NCBI GenBank assembly: GCA_951812925.1
Contig: OX638372.1
Coordinates: 88,867,058 to 88,931,057, forward strand
Direction: 5' to 3'
Source of the DNA: Calliopum simillimum
Lineage: Eukaryota; Arthropoda; Insecta; Diptera; Lauxaniidae
DNA: 64,000 nucleotides
Positions 11,157 to 21,700 of this stretch are shown one piece after another. Position numbers and translations under genes: made by a program. The first letter of the stretch is position 1; each line of letters begins with the position of its first letter. The notes beneath the pieces were generated by a model that made no database searches, was not told the DNA's origin, and worked only from the letters and a program-made list of their open reading frames with translations.

Positions 11157-11276
11157 CATCGGTGGCCTCATATAACGAGCCAGTTATTTCGTACGTGTCT
11201 GTTTGATAGGTCACATTATATTTAGTTAAAAATTTATAAGCTTTTCTAAGAAAAAAAAAAAAAAAAAAAAATTAAA

Positions 11277-11645
11277 ATGGCTGAAACAGACTGTTGTTGT
11301 TATTATTATTGTATGGGTACATGTAACTGTGCAATGAAGAGAGAAATGGCGCTAAAATCGGAACACGTCAAGACCAACCAATCTACTTCATATTATAATT
11401 CTGGAACATACAACTCTGCAATCAAAAGAGATGTGGCGCCAATATCTGAATACAACAAGATCAACCAATCTATTGATAGTGGCATGAACACTACGTCCTC
11501 ATATTGTAATTCTGATTCGGATAACGATACATCTGGAACTGCTAAAAATAAAACGGGCAAAAAGGTGAAAAAAGCGAAGAAAAGGGCACCTACACTTGGA
11601 TCCACTAGTATACTTCCAAATAACTTTTATCCCACATACAAGTAA
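11277..11645 (+). CDS. Small Ser/Lys/Cys-rich paralogue C with internal duplication
   Basis: A 122-residue, intronless product. It begins with a Cys/Tyr cluster (residues 6-12, CCCYYYC). It then carries two tandem versions of the family N-terminal segment, about residues 14-37 (GTCNCAMKRE...NQST) and 43-67 (GTYNSAIKRD...NQSID). The usual DSGMNTTSSYCNSDS patch, a Lys-rich stretch and the end ILPNNFYPTYK follow. The RRTECK part of the C-terminal signature is replaced here. An A run of about 20 directly precedes the ATG. It has no signal peptide, and its function is unknown. Flanks are homologous to copies B and D. Convincing as a gene because frame and both ends are conserved across paralogues. 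Confidence 0.7.
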   Translation: MAETDCCCYYYCMGTCNCAMKREMALKSEHVKTNQSTSYYNSGTYNSAIKRDVAPISEYNKINQSIDSGMNTTSSYCNSDSDNDTSGTAKNKTGKKVKKAKKRAPTLGSTSILPNNFYPTYK

Positions 11646-12064
11646 AATTTATCAATTTGATAACTATGTTTTTTACGTTTGTATTAAATGTTGTAATTTA
11701 AGCAATGCTGTAATTTTGAAAAAAGATTGCTTAAAATATTTATGTTTCCCTGTATGTCTTGTTTAATTCATGTTCGCATCATTTTTATCATAAAATTATA
11801 TTAAAATATTGAAAATAAATACTAAAAATAAAGTTTTATATTATAAAAAAGCCTTACGTTTTTTTTTTCAACAACCAAAGCCATAAAAATCCTATTCGCT
11901 ACAAAAAAAAAGGTTCTTTTAGATTTTTTGTTAGTTAATTCATGTTAAATTTTCAACTTCAAGATAGGATCGAAAAAAATATTACAGAATTCTAAAAGCA
12001 TCGAAAAGCAAATATTGGAAAACATCAAAACAACTTATAGTTTTTAGTCTTTTTTTTGCAAAGT

Positions 12065-12200
12065 TTAATTTTATTTGAAAAAAGGTTAATTTGACTGGAA
12101 AAAGGTTAATTTTGGGAAAAAGGTTAATTGATAGGAAAAAGGTTGATTTGATTGGAAAAAGTTTAATTTGCTTCGGAAATAGTTTAATTTTAAAAAAATA
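12065..12200 (+). repeat. Imperfect tandem GGAAAAAGGTTAATTTGATT units
   Basis: About six units of roughly 20 bp. A related but looser version lies at 28665-28740. The apparent 80-residue frame at 12091-12333 is a product of the repeat. Confidence 0.55.
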
Positions 12201-12209
12201 TCAACATGT

Positions 12210-12840
12210 GGAAAAGGTGTTACATGGAGTGGGAAACCTGCAAAGATTCCATACTTTGTGTCGACAAAAAAGTGGCTTAGGTATTGTTAGACTTTTCAAA
12301 AAATATTTTGACCATGTTGAAGACTTTAGGTGAGTTAGACTCGAAAAAATAGTCCATGAAAAATGTTTAAGTTGTGCAAGAAAAATTTTTAGAAATTTAC
12401 TCCAAATTTTCAAAGATGAGATTCTAGCATTGAGAAAAAGAAACTACACTAAACCGATATGCTGTTTTGAATACTGTTTCATGTTCTATGGATCCCATTT
12501 GGTTTAATCAAAACTCATTCATGTTCCTGTGGTCCGTGACCACGTGATCAAGTGACCATATTAGTTTCGTAAAATAAAAGAAGTTATTTTGAAAGCTAAA
12601 AATATAGTCTCAGGAAAAAGAATCTGTGCTTAACTAATATGCAGTTTTAAATGCTGTTTTATTTTCTATGGAAACCACCTAATTTCATCAGCGTCCTTTC
12701 ATATTCTTTGGTTTGGGGACAAGTATATGGTCACCTGAAATCCAAAAAGGCGTAACATCATTTTCGATTTCTTCAGACGCGTTTTAAAACTCCAAACATT
12801 TTAGATTTGAAAGCCAGTTTTGCCTCGTTTAGCCTAAAAT
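12210..12840. other. Intergenic, no gene seen
   Basis: AT-rich sequence with two loosely similar paragraphs (about 12430-12560 and 12600-12740, each with 'ctaatatgc' or 'ccgatatgc', 'ctatggatcc' or 'ctatggaaacc', and 'catgttcctgtggt' or 'catattctttggt'). This suggests an old tandem duplication of about 175 bp. Confidence 0.35.
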
Positions 12841-12844
12841 CGAA

Positions 12845-12850
12845 TTTATT
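12845..12850 (-). terminator. Poly(A) signal for the 63-residue ORF
   Basis: AATAAA on the minus strand, 48 bases past the stop codon at 12898. Confidence 0.4.
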
Positions 12851-12897
12851 TTAGATAATACGTGCCAAAACGGCTTGTGCAACGCCTTTGAAGAAAT

Positions 12898-13089
12898 TCA
12901 CAGTGATATTACGCCTTTTTGCATTTCAAGTATACAATGGACCAATTGATAGAAAACTACCACAGCAATTTTAGCTTCGGATATAGCAGATATGACAAGC
13001 GCGAGACGAATTATTTTTACACATGCTGATCCTACAATCGTTTGGCAATATAAAATGATTACTAATGCTATCAGTTTAAATGTAAACAT
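12898..13089 (-). CDS. Candidate 63-residue secreted peptide gene
   Basis: The frame starts MFTFKLIALVIILYCQTIVG, a textbook signal peptide with a likely cut after GSA. A short hydrophobic/basic mature part follows (KIIRLALVIS...AKIAVVVF...LVHCILEMQKG), with two cysteines after the predicted cut. The start context is AAAATT-ATG. A minus-strand AATAAA (12845-12850) lies about 48 bases after the stop, which supports a real short transcript. I do not recognise a family. Because the mature region is itself hydrophobic, a small membrane protein is an alternative. A chance ORF cannot be excluded at this length. Confidence 0.4.
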   Translation of the reverse strand: MFTFKLIALVIILYCQTIVGSACVKIIRLALVISAISEAKIAVVVFYQLVHCILEMQKGVISL

Positions 13090-13319
13090 AATTTTAATTT
13101 TGTTTTTTCAAAATTGGTCTTGGTGATACATAAATGGGGGATACTTCGATTTGCGTGGCCCCTCAATTTGACAAGGATTCTTATAAATCGATATAAAGAA
13201 AGTCGAAAATTGAAAATTATATAAATTTTTTCGATATCCCGCTTCGTTTTTGAGATATCAAGACTTGTTTACTGAAAAAATTTCAAGAAAAAATTAGTTT
13301 TAATAGAATACTAACGAAA

Positions 13320-13430
13320 TTTAAAAAAAAAAAAACAACGACATCAACAACAATACCACCAAAACCAACAACTACAAAACAACTACAAGCAGCAACAATA
13401 TTAACAATAACAACAGAAGCATTTCTCCCC
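13320..13430. repeat. ACAACA-rich low-complexity tract
   Basis: Imperfect AAC/CAA triplets on the plus strand, about 110 bp. Long frames over it on the minus strand (13283-13480) read as Val/Phe repeats and are not genes. Confidence 0.6.
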
Positions 13431-14169
13431 TTTAAAAACAAGAAAAGTAACAATTTAAATTGGTCTCTAAAAACATTCAAGTCTCGATATTTCGACTAAT
13501 TTTAGGTCGTTTATTGCGAAAACATCGGCAAATTTAACATTTTTTAAAATTTCTTCAACACTCTCGTATTCTTTAAGCCATGATACCTCGTGAACGAAGC
13601 GAGAAATGGACAAATTTGATCTAATACTTTCGACTTTTTTTGTGTCGGTTTATAAGGAAACAAATCGAGGGGCCACGGAAATCGAAGTCGCGCCAAATAT
13701 TGTATCAACCATTAGTTTTACGTTTCCAGTTTCATAGAAATCCATATTTTATTACATGGGTAAAAACTACCCCCTGGACTAGTATGGGTTAACAGATTGA
13801 GATTTATAGGGCTATTCTGGCGACAGTATTAGAGCTGTCAAACAGCTTACCACAGTCTTCACTGCTACGAAAGAAGTAACGAAGATGTTTTGGTATTCTG
13901 GTAGCATTTAGAAAGCTCTTTTCCGTCTTTATGAATACGACTTTTAATACCTGCTACGTAGGAGGTCTTAGAGCGATCTTAAAGCTATTAGTTGCTTGCT
14001 GTCAGGTTTTTATTATGTGAAAAGTGAAGAATTATGAAAAAATTTATTTTATTGCTAGTTTATAATTTTTTATCATAAAACAGCTGGGCTTAATGTTAGA
14101 TTATCGACTGTTAATATTTTTTTTAAAACCTAATTTGGTTTATTAAGCTTTTAGTTTTAAGAAAGAATA

Positions 14170-14700
14170 TGGAATCAAAAATGTCTGATCGGATCTACTT
14201 TCGGAGATATAGCCATCGAAAGATCAGGATATAGCTTTAATAAAAACCGGTATAAGTTCGGAACCCCTGTCTGGATGTCAATAATATTGGTGTCATATCA
14301 AAGGTATTTTAACTAAATGCAAAATTGTTGTACATAAATTTTAAATCCGACTCAACATTTTTGAGATATGGCGTATTTTCAAACATTTTGACCAGTTTTT
14401 TATTTTTGAAGCACTATTTTTCTAAAACATGTCTGATTAACTTTTGGCTTTTGTAACAAATTATGGATAAAAACAAAAAAACTGGCAAAAATTTTAGAAA
14501 ATTCGCCATATCTCCAAAACTATGACTCGTATTTAAAACTTTTGCATATTGTTTTTATAGCCAGTTAAAATACCTTTCATATGACACCAATATTATTGAA
14601 ATCCATTAAGGGATTCTGAACTTTTACCGATTTTCATAAAAGCTATATCCCGATCTTCCGATGGCTATATCTCCCAAAGTAGATTTGACCAGAACTTTCT
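14170..14700. mobile_element. Hairpin element of the 'GATCTTCCGATGGCTATATCTCC' family, copy 1
   Basis: The arms read GGAGATATAGCCATCGAAAG at the left and CTTCCGATGGCTATATCTCC at the right. The inner parts also pair (GGTGTCATAT..AGGTATTTTAACT against AGTTAAAATACCTTTCATAT). The same family forms the 739-bp element at 31988-32726 and a fragment at about 21720-21840 in mei-9 intron 6. Confidence 0.65.
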
Positions 14701-14819
14701 GTTGTTGTTGTTGTAACTAATTTTGAGAGCCCTATTTGGGCAAAAAAAAAATATAAAAAGATAAGATTTAGCAGTTGTTAAATTTTTTGTTTTTGTGAGT
14801 GATAATGATAAAGGAAAAA

Positions 14820-14882
14820 AAAAATTATATATATATTATATATATATTATAGTATACATATGTATATATTATATATATTTTG
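14820..14882. repeat. AT-rich TATATAT microsatellite
   Basis: Nearly pure A/T with TATATATTATATATATTATA phrasing. Simple sequence only. Confidence 0.75.
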
Positions 14883-15155
14883 GTTTAATATTTGTTGTAA
14901 TAGTTACAAAAGAAAAAAAAAGTTTGTGTAAAAACATGTAGCAACAATTTCTGCACAATATTATATGGCGGCGCGCAAGAAGAACTTATTTTGCATGTCA
15001 AAATATAAAAATGGAACCCGGCATCTTGCCTTGCTATGTGTCAAAAGTCTAGAATCAAAACAAAGAATTTTGACATTTTCGTAGTTTAAGAAGAAGCAGC
15101 ATTTGTTATCGCTGCAACCAGAGCAATTCAACCATGTTATTTTGCACAATTTGAC

Positions 15156-15189
15156 AAGTTCACCACGAAAGCTTTTGTGTGGTGAACTT
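15156..15189. repeat. Short perfect stem-loop AAGTTCACCAC
   Basis: AAGTTCACCAC pairs exactly with GTGGTGAACTT around a 12-base loop with an internal AAAGCTTTT. No T run follows, so a terminator role is not indicated. Confidence 0.55.
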
Positions 15190-15399
15190 ATGAGCTTTTT
15201 CTAAAAGATTTCTATGCCAGAATACCGAATGTCTTCGGGAGTCTTAAAAAATCTTAGAATGTAATTCTGACATGTATTCCGAAAGACTTTCTGCTGTCTT
15301 AGCCAGAATAGCCCTATTAAAATCCTCTTTAAAATATCGAAAATTGAGTACTATTTCGTACATCTCTAGGTCAGACATCTGTCAAAACGGTACGCAGTT

Positions 15400-15737
15400 T
15401 GAAGAGCACTGTAGTAACAGCTGATTTTAAATGCGGAAATTTTTGTCTACATCGATTGTCGGCATTTTTCTTGCGCTTAAAATTCAATTGCCTCTTTCGT
15501 TTTGTCCGTAGCCGAGTACAGACGTGTTTCGGGTGTACTCGTTCGCGTGTGTCTTAGCGTCAGAGCCTTTTCATTTGCCTTTTTTAAGGTTATGAAAAGT
15601 ATTTTTGATTAAACTCATAAATGTGGAATACCCTGGCAATATGAGATAATTCTCTGCCATTTAATTTTAAAACCAAAAAAAAAAATAAAATTCAATTGTG
15701 AAATTAAATAGTATTCCTTTTGAAATTAAGAAAGAAC
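15400..15737 (+). promoter_or_regulatory. mei-9: Probable mei-9 promoter and 5' leader region
   Basis: The region between the TIR element (ending 15317) and the ATG is locally richer in CpG than its surroundings ('ccgagtacagacgtgtttcg', 'gttcgcgtgtgtc'), as often at fly housekeeping promoters. No TATA box is apparent. The exact start site cannot be placed by eye. Confidence 0.35.
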
Positions 15738-18700
15738 ATGGAAGAACCAGAAACTCTTAATTTGCCCGATGCAATAATAACTAAAGATAATGAGCAACCA
15801 AGTACGAGTACAGCAGCGCAAAAATCACAAGCGAACGCAGGAGTCCACGAAGATGAGGACTTGGCGAACATTGTAACTGCGGAAGAATATCTGATACGAA
15901 AAAACATTGTGCTGCTTAACTATGAAAAGCAAATGTTTTTGGATTTAGTGCACGCGGATGGTCTTATAGTGTGCGCAAAGTAAGTAGGAGCGGGACTCTA
16001 TTATCTATTCTAAATTTTTATTAAATTTCCATTTCCATAGGGGGCTTCATTATGATCGTGTGCTTTTAAATATTCTTAAAGTCTATAGTGATGCTGGAAA
16101 TTTAGTGCTGGTCATCAATTCCTCTGAATGGGAAGAGGAATATTACAAATCAAAATTAGATCGCGAACTTGTGCACGAAGTAGCTAACACTGCAACAGAA
16201 CGGTAAATGACTGAATCTTTAACGAAAAAAACATGTTACATATTAATTTTGTCTGCAATTACAGTGAACGCGTTTATCGTGAAGGTGGCACACAATTCAT
16301 AAGCACACGTATACTGGTTGTGGATCTCTTAAAAAATCGCATTCCCATTGAGCTCATCACCGGCATAGTTGTGTTGCGTGCGCATACCATAGTAGAATCT
16401 TGTCAGGAAGCATTTGCTTTGCGTCTCTATAGGCAACGTAATAAAACGGGCTTCATTAAAGCTTTCTCTAGTAGCGCAGAGGCTTTTACCATTGGTTATA
16501 GTCATATTGAGCGTACAATGCGTAATCTCTTTGTTAAAGAACTATTTATATGGCCACGTTTTCATGCCACAGTCCAGGCTTCTCTTAAGCCTTATGAATC
16601 ACAAACTATAGAGCTACATGTGCCAATGTCATCAAAAATGCAACTCATACAGAGTCACATACTTGATATAATGAATTATCTGGTAAAGGAAATTAAACGC
16701 ATCAATCGAACTGTCGACATGGAAGAAATAACTGTGGAAAATTGTGTAACGAAGAAATTTCATAAGATATTGCAGTCGCAACTAGATTGCATTTGGCATC
16801 AGCTAAACTCACAGACTAAACTTATTGTGGCCGATTTGAAAATTCTACGCAATTTGATGATGTAAGTTGGAAAACAGTTTTTAAAGCTATTTATTGATAA
16901 CACCACAGCTATAGAAGAAAAAACTTATTGAGGTCCAAACAAATTTGGCTTAGTAGCTGCAATATAGTGCTTATTTTTTCATCAGATCCGATTTTTCAAA
17001 AACAGATCTCCGAGGAAATAAATATCTTTAGAAGAATGTATTTGTCACAAAAACAACAAGTTTTCCATCTCAGTTGCATAAAAAACTCTAATTTTTGTTT
17101 GTCAAAATATCATGTTTCTAAAGTTAAATGTGCAGCATAACAAAAAATATAGGGGGGTTATCGTGAATCAAGATTCCCAGGGAATTTTCTTAAACTGCAA
17201 TAGAGAATGCACGGCAGTCTGAGAAAATTCCCCGGGAATATTTATTCACGATAACCCCCAGGGAGTCCAATGATTCCCGCTTAATTTCAATAAGCCGTCA
17301 TTTATGCGAAAAAATTATGCCAACCAAAACAAGAATACAGTTTGACAGTTTAGGGTCAGTAACACGAAAGAAAAAAGCATTTTTATTGTTGAACAATATT
17401 TCAAAAATAATAAAAGTTTGGCTGCTACAGTTCGCAAATTTCGCACAAAATATGGTCGGAATATTGGAATATTAACTTCGTCAACTGTGAAGAGAGTAAT
17501 TGAAATGTTCCATGTCCATAAAGAGGCAAAGGTGAGGTCATACACAATATGTATTATAATAATCGGATATTTAGTCGATATTATTTTTTCAACTTAATGC
17601 CATTAATTTAAATCATCAAGTTAATTTTGTGCAGAAGCAGAGCCAAATTTTATTCGTTTCCAACAAAATATCAGCCAATTCATATTATGACATTAATTTT
17701 GCTTTTATGGACTTAATAAAAAAAAAAAAAAAACAAAAATCATTCATTTATTGATCTAATCGATTCATCAGAAGCCAAAGTGTCGTTTTTAAACTCAAAT
17801 TAAATTGAATTTTTCGATCATTTGAGGGGCATAGAAACAAATGCAGCAATCTCCATTTTATGAACGTTTCTGATATTAGCCGTGTTTCTTTTGACGCGTA
17901 TATACAATTGTGGATATTTTTAAACTGCGATAACTCAGGAACAGTAAGTCGCACAATAAAACTCTAAGGAACTTTTTTATAGAGAATCACGTTCTCTACA
18001 AAGACTTTTCATTTTATTTTTAAAACAATTTATCTTTTAGGAGTTATTCTATAAAAACTGGTTAAGCGCCGATAAACGGCAAAAAATCACTTTTTTTAAA
18101 ATAACTTCTAAATAATTATTTTTTTTTTTAACAAAAGATTAAAATTATTTGTAGAGCATGTGGTTCTCAATGGAAAAGACCCTTGGAATTTTTATCGTAC
18201 GACTCACCGTTCATAAGTTATCGCAATTTAAAAATTACCACATTGTATATACGCGTCAAAAGAAACACGGCTATTGTTTTATCGCAAGCTATCAGCATAA
18301 GCAACTAGATGTCACTATCAAACATGTCCTTGAATAAAAGAGATATTGCCACCTTTCTTTCTGTACCTCTATGATAGTGCCATCTAGTTGCATTTGATGA
18401 TAGCACGTTCATTAAAAATGGAGATTGCTGCTTTTGTTTCTATACCCCTCATTTACATGTGTTGGTATTCGATTTTTTGAGGTACATACTTTTAAAACTG
18501 TGTCTGCCAGGAAAAGTACTGGTTATTTTTTGAAATCAGTCGAAATCACTGTGGAGAGTGAACTTAAATAAAGTTTCTGATTATGCATTGTATAAGAAAA
18601 ATGTCAGTCTAAATTTTAAAATAATTTTTTCCCCCCTGTAGTTCAACAATGTACAATGATTCTGTAAGCTCTTATGCCTTGGTAAAACGATATCGCACCA

Positions 18701-21700
18701 CCGAGTATGCGCTTAGTAATTCTGGATGGACGCTGCTGGACTCAGCGGAGCAAATTTTTAAACTTTCCAAAGAACGCGTCTACAATGGAAAAGGAGGTGG
18801 GTACACATGAAAAACATTTAAATGAAACATAGCTGAAGCAATAATAATGAGTTTCTAATATTACTCTCGGTTGTCGAAAGTTTTAATATAAACATGTTCT
18901 CTGTACTAACACAAATGAATTAAGCTGAGTTTAAGTGACCATACTAATTTTTACGCTTCAACTTCCAGAAAAAACGTCACACATGTAAAATAGGATAGGA
19001 TTTTATTTATATTTTTGTATCTTTAAAATAATAATAATAAAAAAAAATGCATAATTTATCGTGATGTTTGAATAAGTTATATTCATTTCAATATTGGGGG
19101 TTATCGTGAATCAAGATTCCCGGGGAATTTTCTTAAACTTTAATAGGGAATGCATGGCAGTTTGAGAAAATTCCCCGGGAATATTTATTCACCATAACCC
19201 CATTATTTCCTATATAATCACGTACAACATGACGTATGAATAACTTTTCATTACATCGAAAATAAAGTTTCAATAAAAATTTTTCTGTACTTTCGGCGGT
19301 CAAGAACACTTAAAATGTTAGAAAAAGTGAAAAATATAAAAATTAAAAAATTTGATTAAACCGATATCTTTTCAAAAAATAAATAAAAGTATGTGTTTAT
19401 TAAGTATATTTTTGCAAACCCAAGTATTTCGAAAATCTGGGGTCGAATCGACGCATCCGTGAACGTACAATTCGTGACGTAAAATCATGTTTTTAGTAAT
19501 GCGAAATATGTGTAAAACACATGATTTTACGTCACGAATTGTACGTACACGGATGCGGCGATTCAGCCTCTGAGCTCAAACGTTGAAATTACGAGTACGT
19601 ACAATTCGTGACGTAAAATCAAGCACTGAACTTAAGGATGTGGACGAGGCAGCAGTGCCAAAATCCTATGTCTTCATGAAAATGATTATGGCTATTCGAT
19701 GCCATTGATAAAAGTGAGCTACTCTACTCCCACAGACCCGATAGAGAGAGGATTCAGCGACCAAAAATAACCAAAAAATAAATCGAGATCTGACTTAAAT
19801 TTTTTTTCTCTCAATTTGTTGCACTGTGTTATAAGAAGCTAAATTGGTCAAGTTATGTTTAATGAACAAAAATAATGAATATTTTTTCGCTTTCTAAAAA
19901 ATTACTCATTTACGCTTACGAGACTTGAAAAGACATTGAGTGATATGCCATTTACAGAGTTGGGCAAATTGCATTACTTTTTCGATGCATTGAGTCAGTA
20001 ATGTGAATGCAAAAATCAATGCATTGATTTTTAAAAATTTAATCCAAGTGCAAAATCTATTGCATTGATTTTTCAAATGCATCAATGCATTGATTTTTCA
20101 TTTGCATTAAATTTCAAGAATCAATGCAATTGATTTTTCATTTGCTTTGATTTTCAGAAATCAATGCAATAGAGTTTTCATTTGCATTAGATGCAATAGT
20201 TATTTTATTCTTTATTGCATTGAAAAAGTGATGCATTACGCCTACCTCTGGTCACTTATGTTAATTTTTCTGAAAATATCTAATTTCTTATAATTTTACA
20301 TTAAACTAATACTACCTATAATACTATATTGCTAATGTTACTATATTACAGAATTTGAGCCAGAACTTTGTCCAAAATGGAAATATCTAACGGAAATTCT
20401 TAAAGTCGAAATACCCGCAGACATGCGCCGAACTAAACCAAATTCACTAGATCCTCCAAAAGTTTTAATACTCTGCCAAGATGCACGCACTTGCTATCAA
20501 TTGAAACAATTTCTAACACAAAGCGGTGAACGCTTTTTACTCTTTGCTGCTATGAAGAACAATATACCAATTGGTAAATTAGGAAAATCTTATGAAAAAT
20601 ATAAAAACTCGACAGAATTAGATGAGACCGCAAACCAAAGCAACAGTACAACACTGAAAACAACACAAAATAAATCACTACCTAAAACTCAGCAAAGTAT
20701 TGAAGACGATGATGGTGCCACTTCAGAAGCTACCACCACACAAGTGGATGAATTAACACAACTATTGCTGAAAGGAGATGAAGATGCCAATTTGGATGCA
20801 AATTACTTTCAAGAAAGTTATATGCTTACCATGACACAGGCACAATTTAATAATGATGATAGCGATTTAATGCTTAACGATAGTGGCAATGTTGATGCAT
20901 CATTGAGTTCAGTAGACAATTCAATTTTTGAGCCATTTCCAGAGGTGTGTACCTTTTAATTTTCTTAAACAAAATATCTGCATCAATCCTTTGTATCATT
21001 TTTATGTTTAGTTGGAAAATCTTGATATCACCGCCGCTGTAGCTGCACGCAAGCAGCCATTGATTTGTTTGCAAACTTTTAAAACAGAGCGTGAAGGCGC
21101 TATGGTCTTGGATCGCATTTTGGAAGAGATACAGCCACAATATGTTGTAATGTATCATTGTAATGTCACTGCCATACGTCAATTGGAAATTTTCGAGGCA
21201 CGTCAACGGCGTCCAGCAAAGGAACGTACGAAGATTTTCTTTTTGCTGCATGCGCGTACCGTGGAAGAGCAATCTTATTTGACTAGTTTACGTCGTGAAA
21301 AGCAGGCTTTTGAATTAATTATTGAAACAAAAAGGGTATGTTTTTTTTTTAAAAGCATTTATTTAGCTTATTTAAAAAGCCGTTCTCAAGAGGACTTAAA
21401 AAAAGTCCATACAAATTAGTTATTGTAGATCTTCCCCTTTCTTGATTGTACACAATTGTTCGATTTCGATACGAATTCTATAGGTGTTATCATAAATAAA
21501 CATTCTCGAGAATTTTTTTCTCGGACTCCCTAGCATGCAATCGCAAAAATATTTTTGTTTGCATGGTTATACTCACTGGAAAATTAGGTTATCATTTGGG
21601 GGGGGGGGGGGTTAATATTTGGAAATTTTTTAGTAAAAATTTATTCTCCAACTTTTTAACAGGGAATTCGAAGCACGAATAAACAATTTATGACAAATTG

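Larger units (their letters stand above)
13807..15317. mobile_element. TIR element, about 1.5 kb, carrying a nested hairpin element
   Basis: The left terminus TAGGGCTATTCTGG (13807-13820) is the inverse of CCAGAATAGCCCTA (15303-15316). Subterminal regions also resemble each other inversely (GACAGTATTAGAGC and GACAGCAGAAAG, with GGTATTCTGG/CCAGAATACC inside). The interior holds a second hairpin family at 14170-14700. A minus-strand frame at 14961-15149 has paired cysteines but no family I recognise. No transposase is evident. Confidence 0.6.

Noticed and set aside
15720..15737. Upstream extension of the mei-9 frame to position 15720
   Set aside because: The codon there is TTG. The first ATG in frame is 15738.
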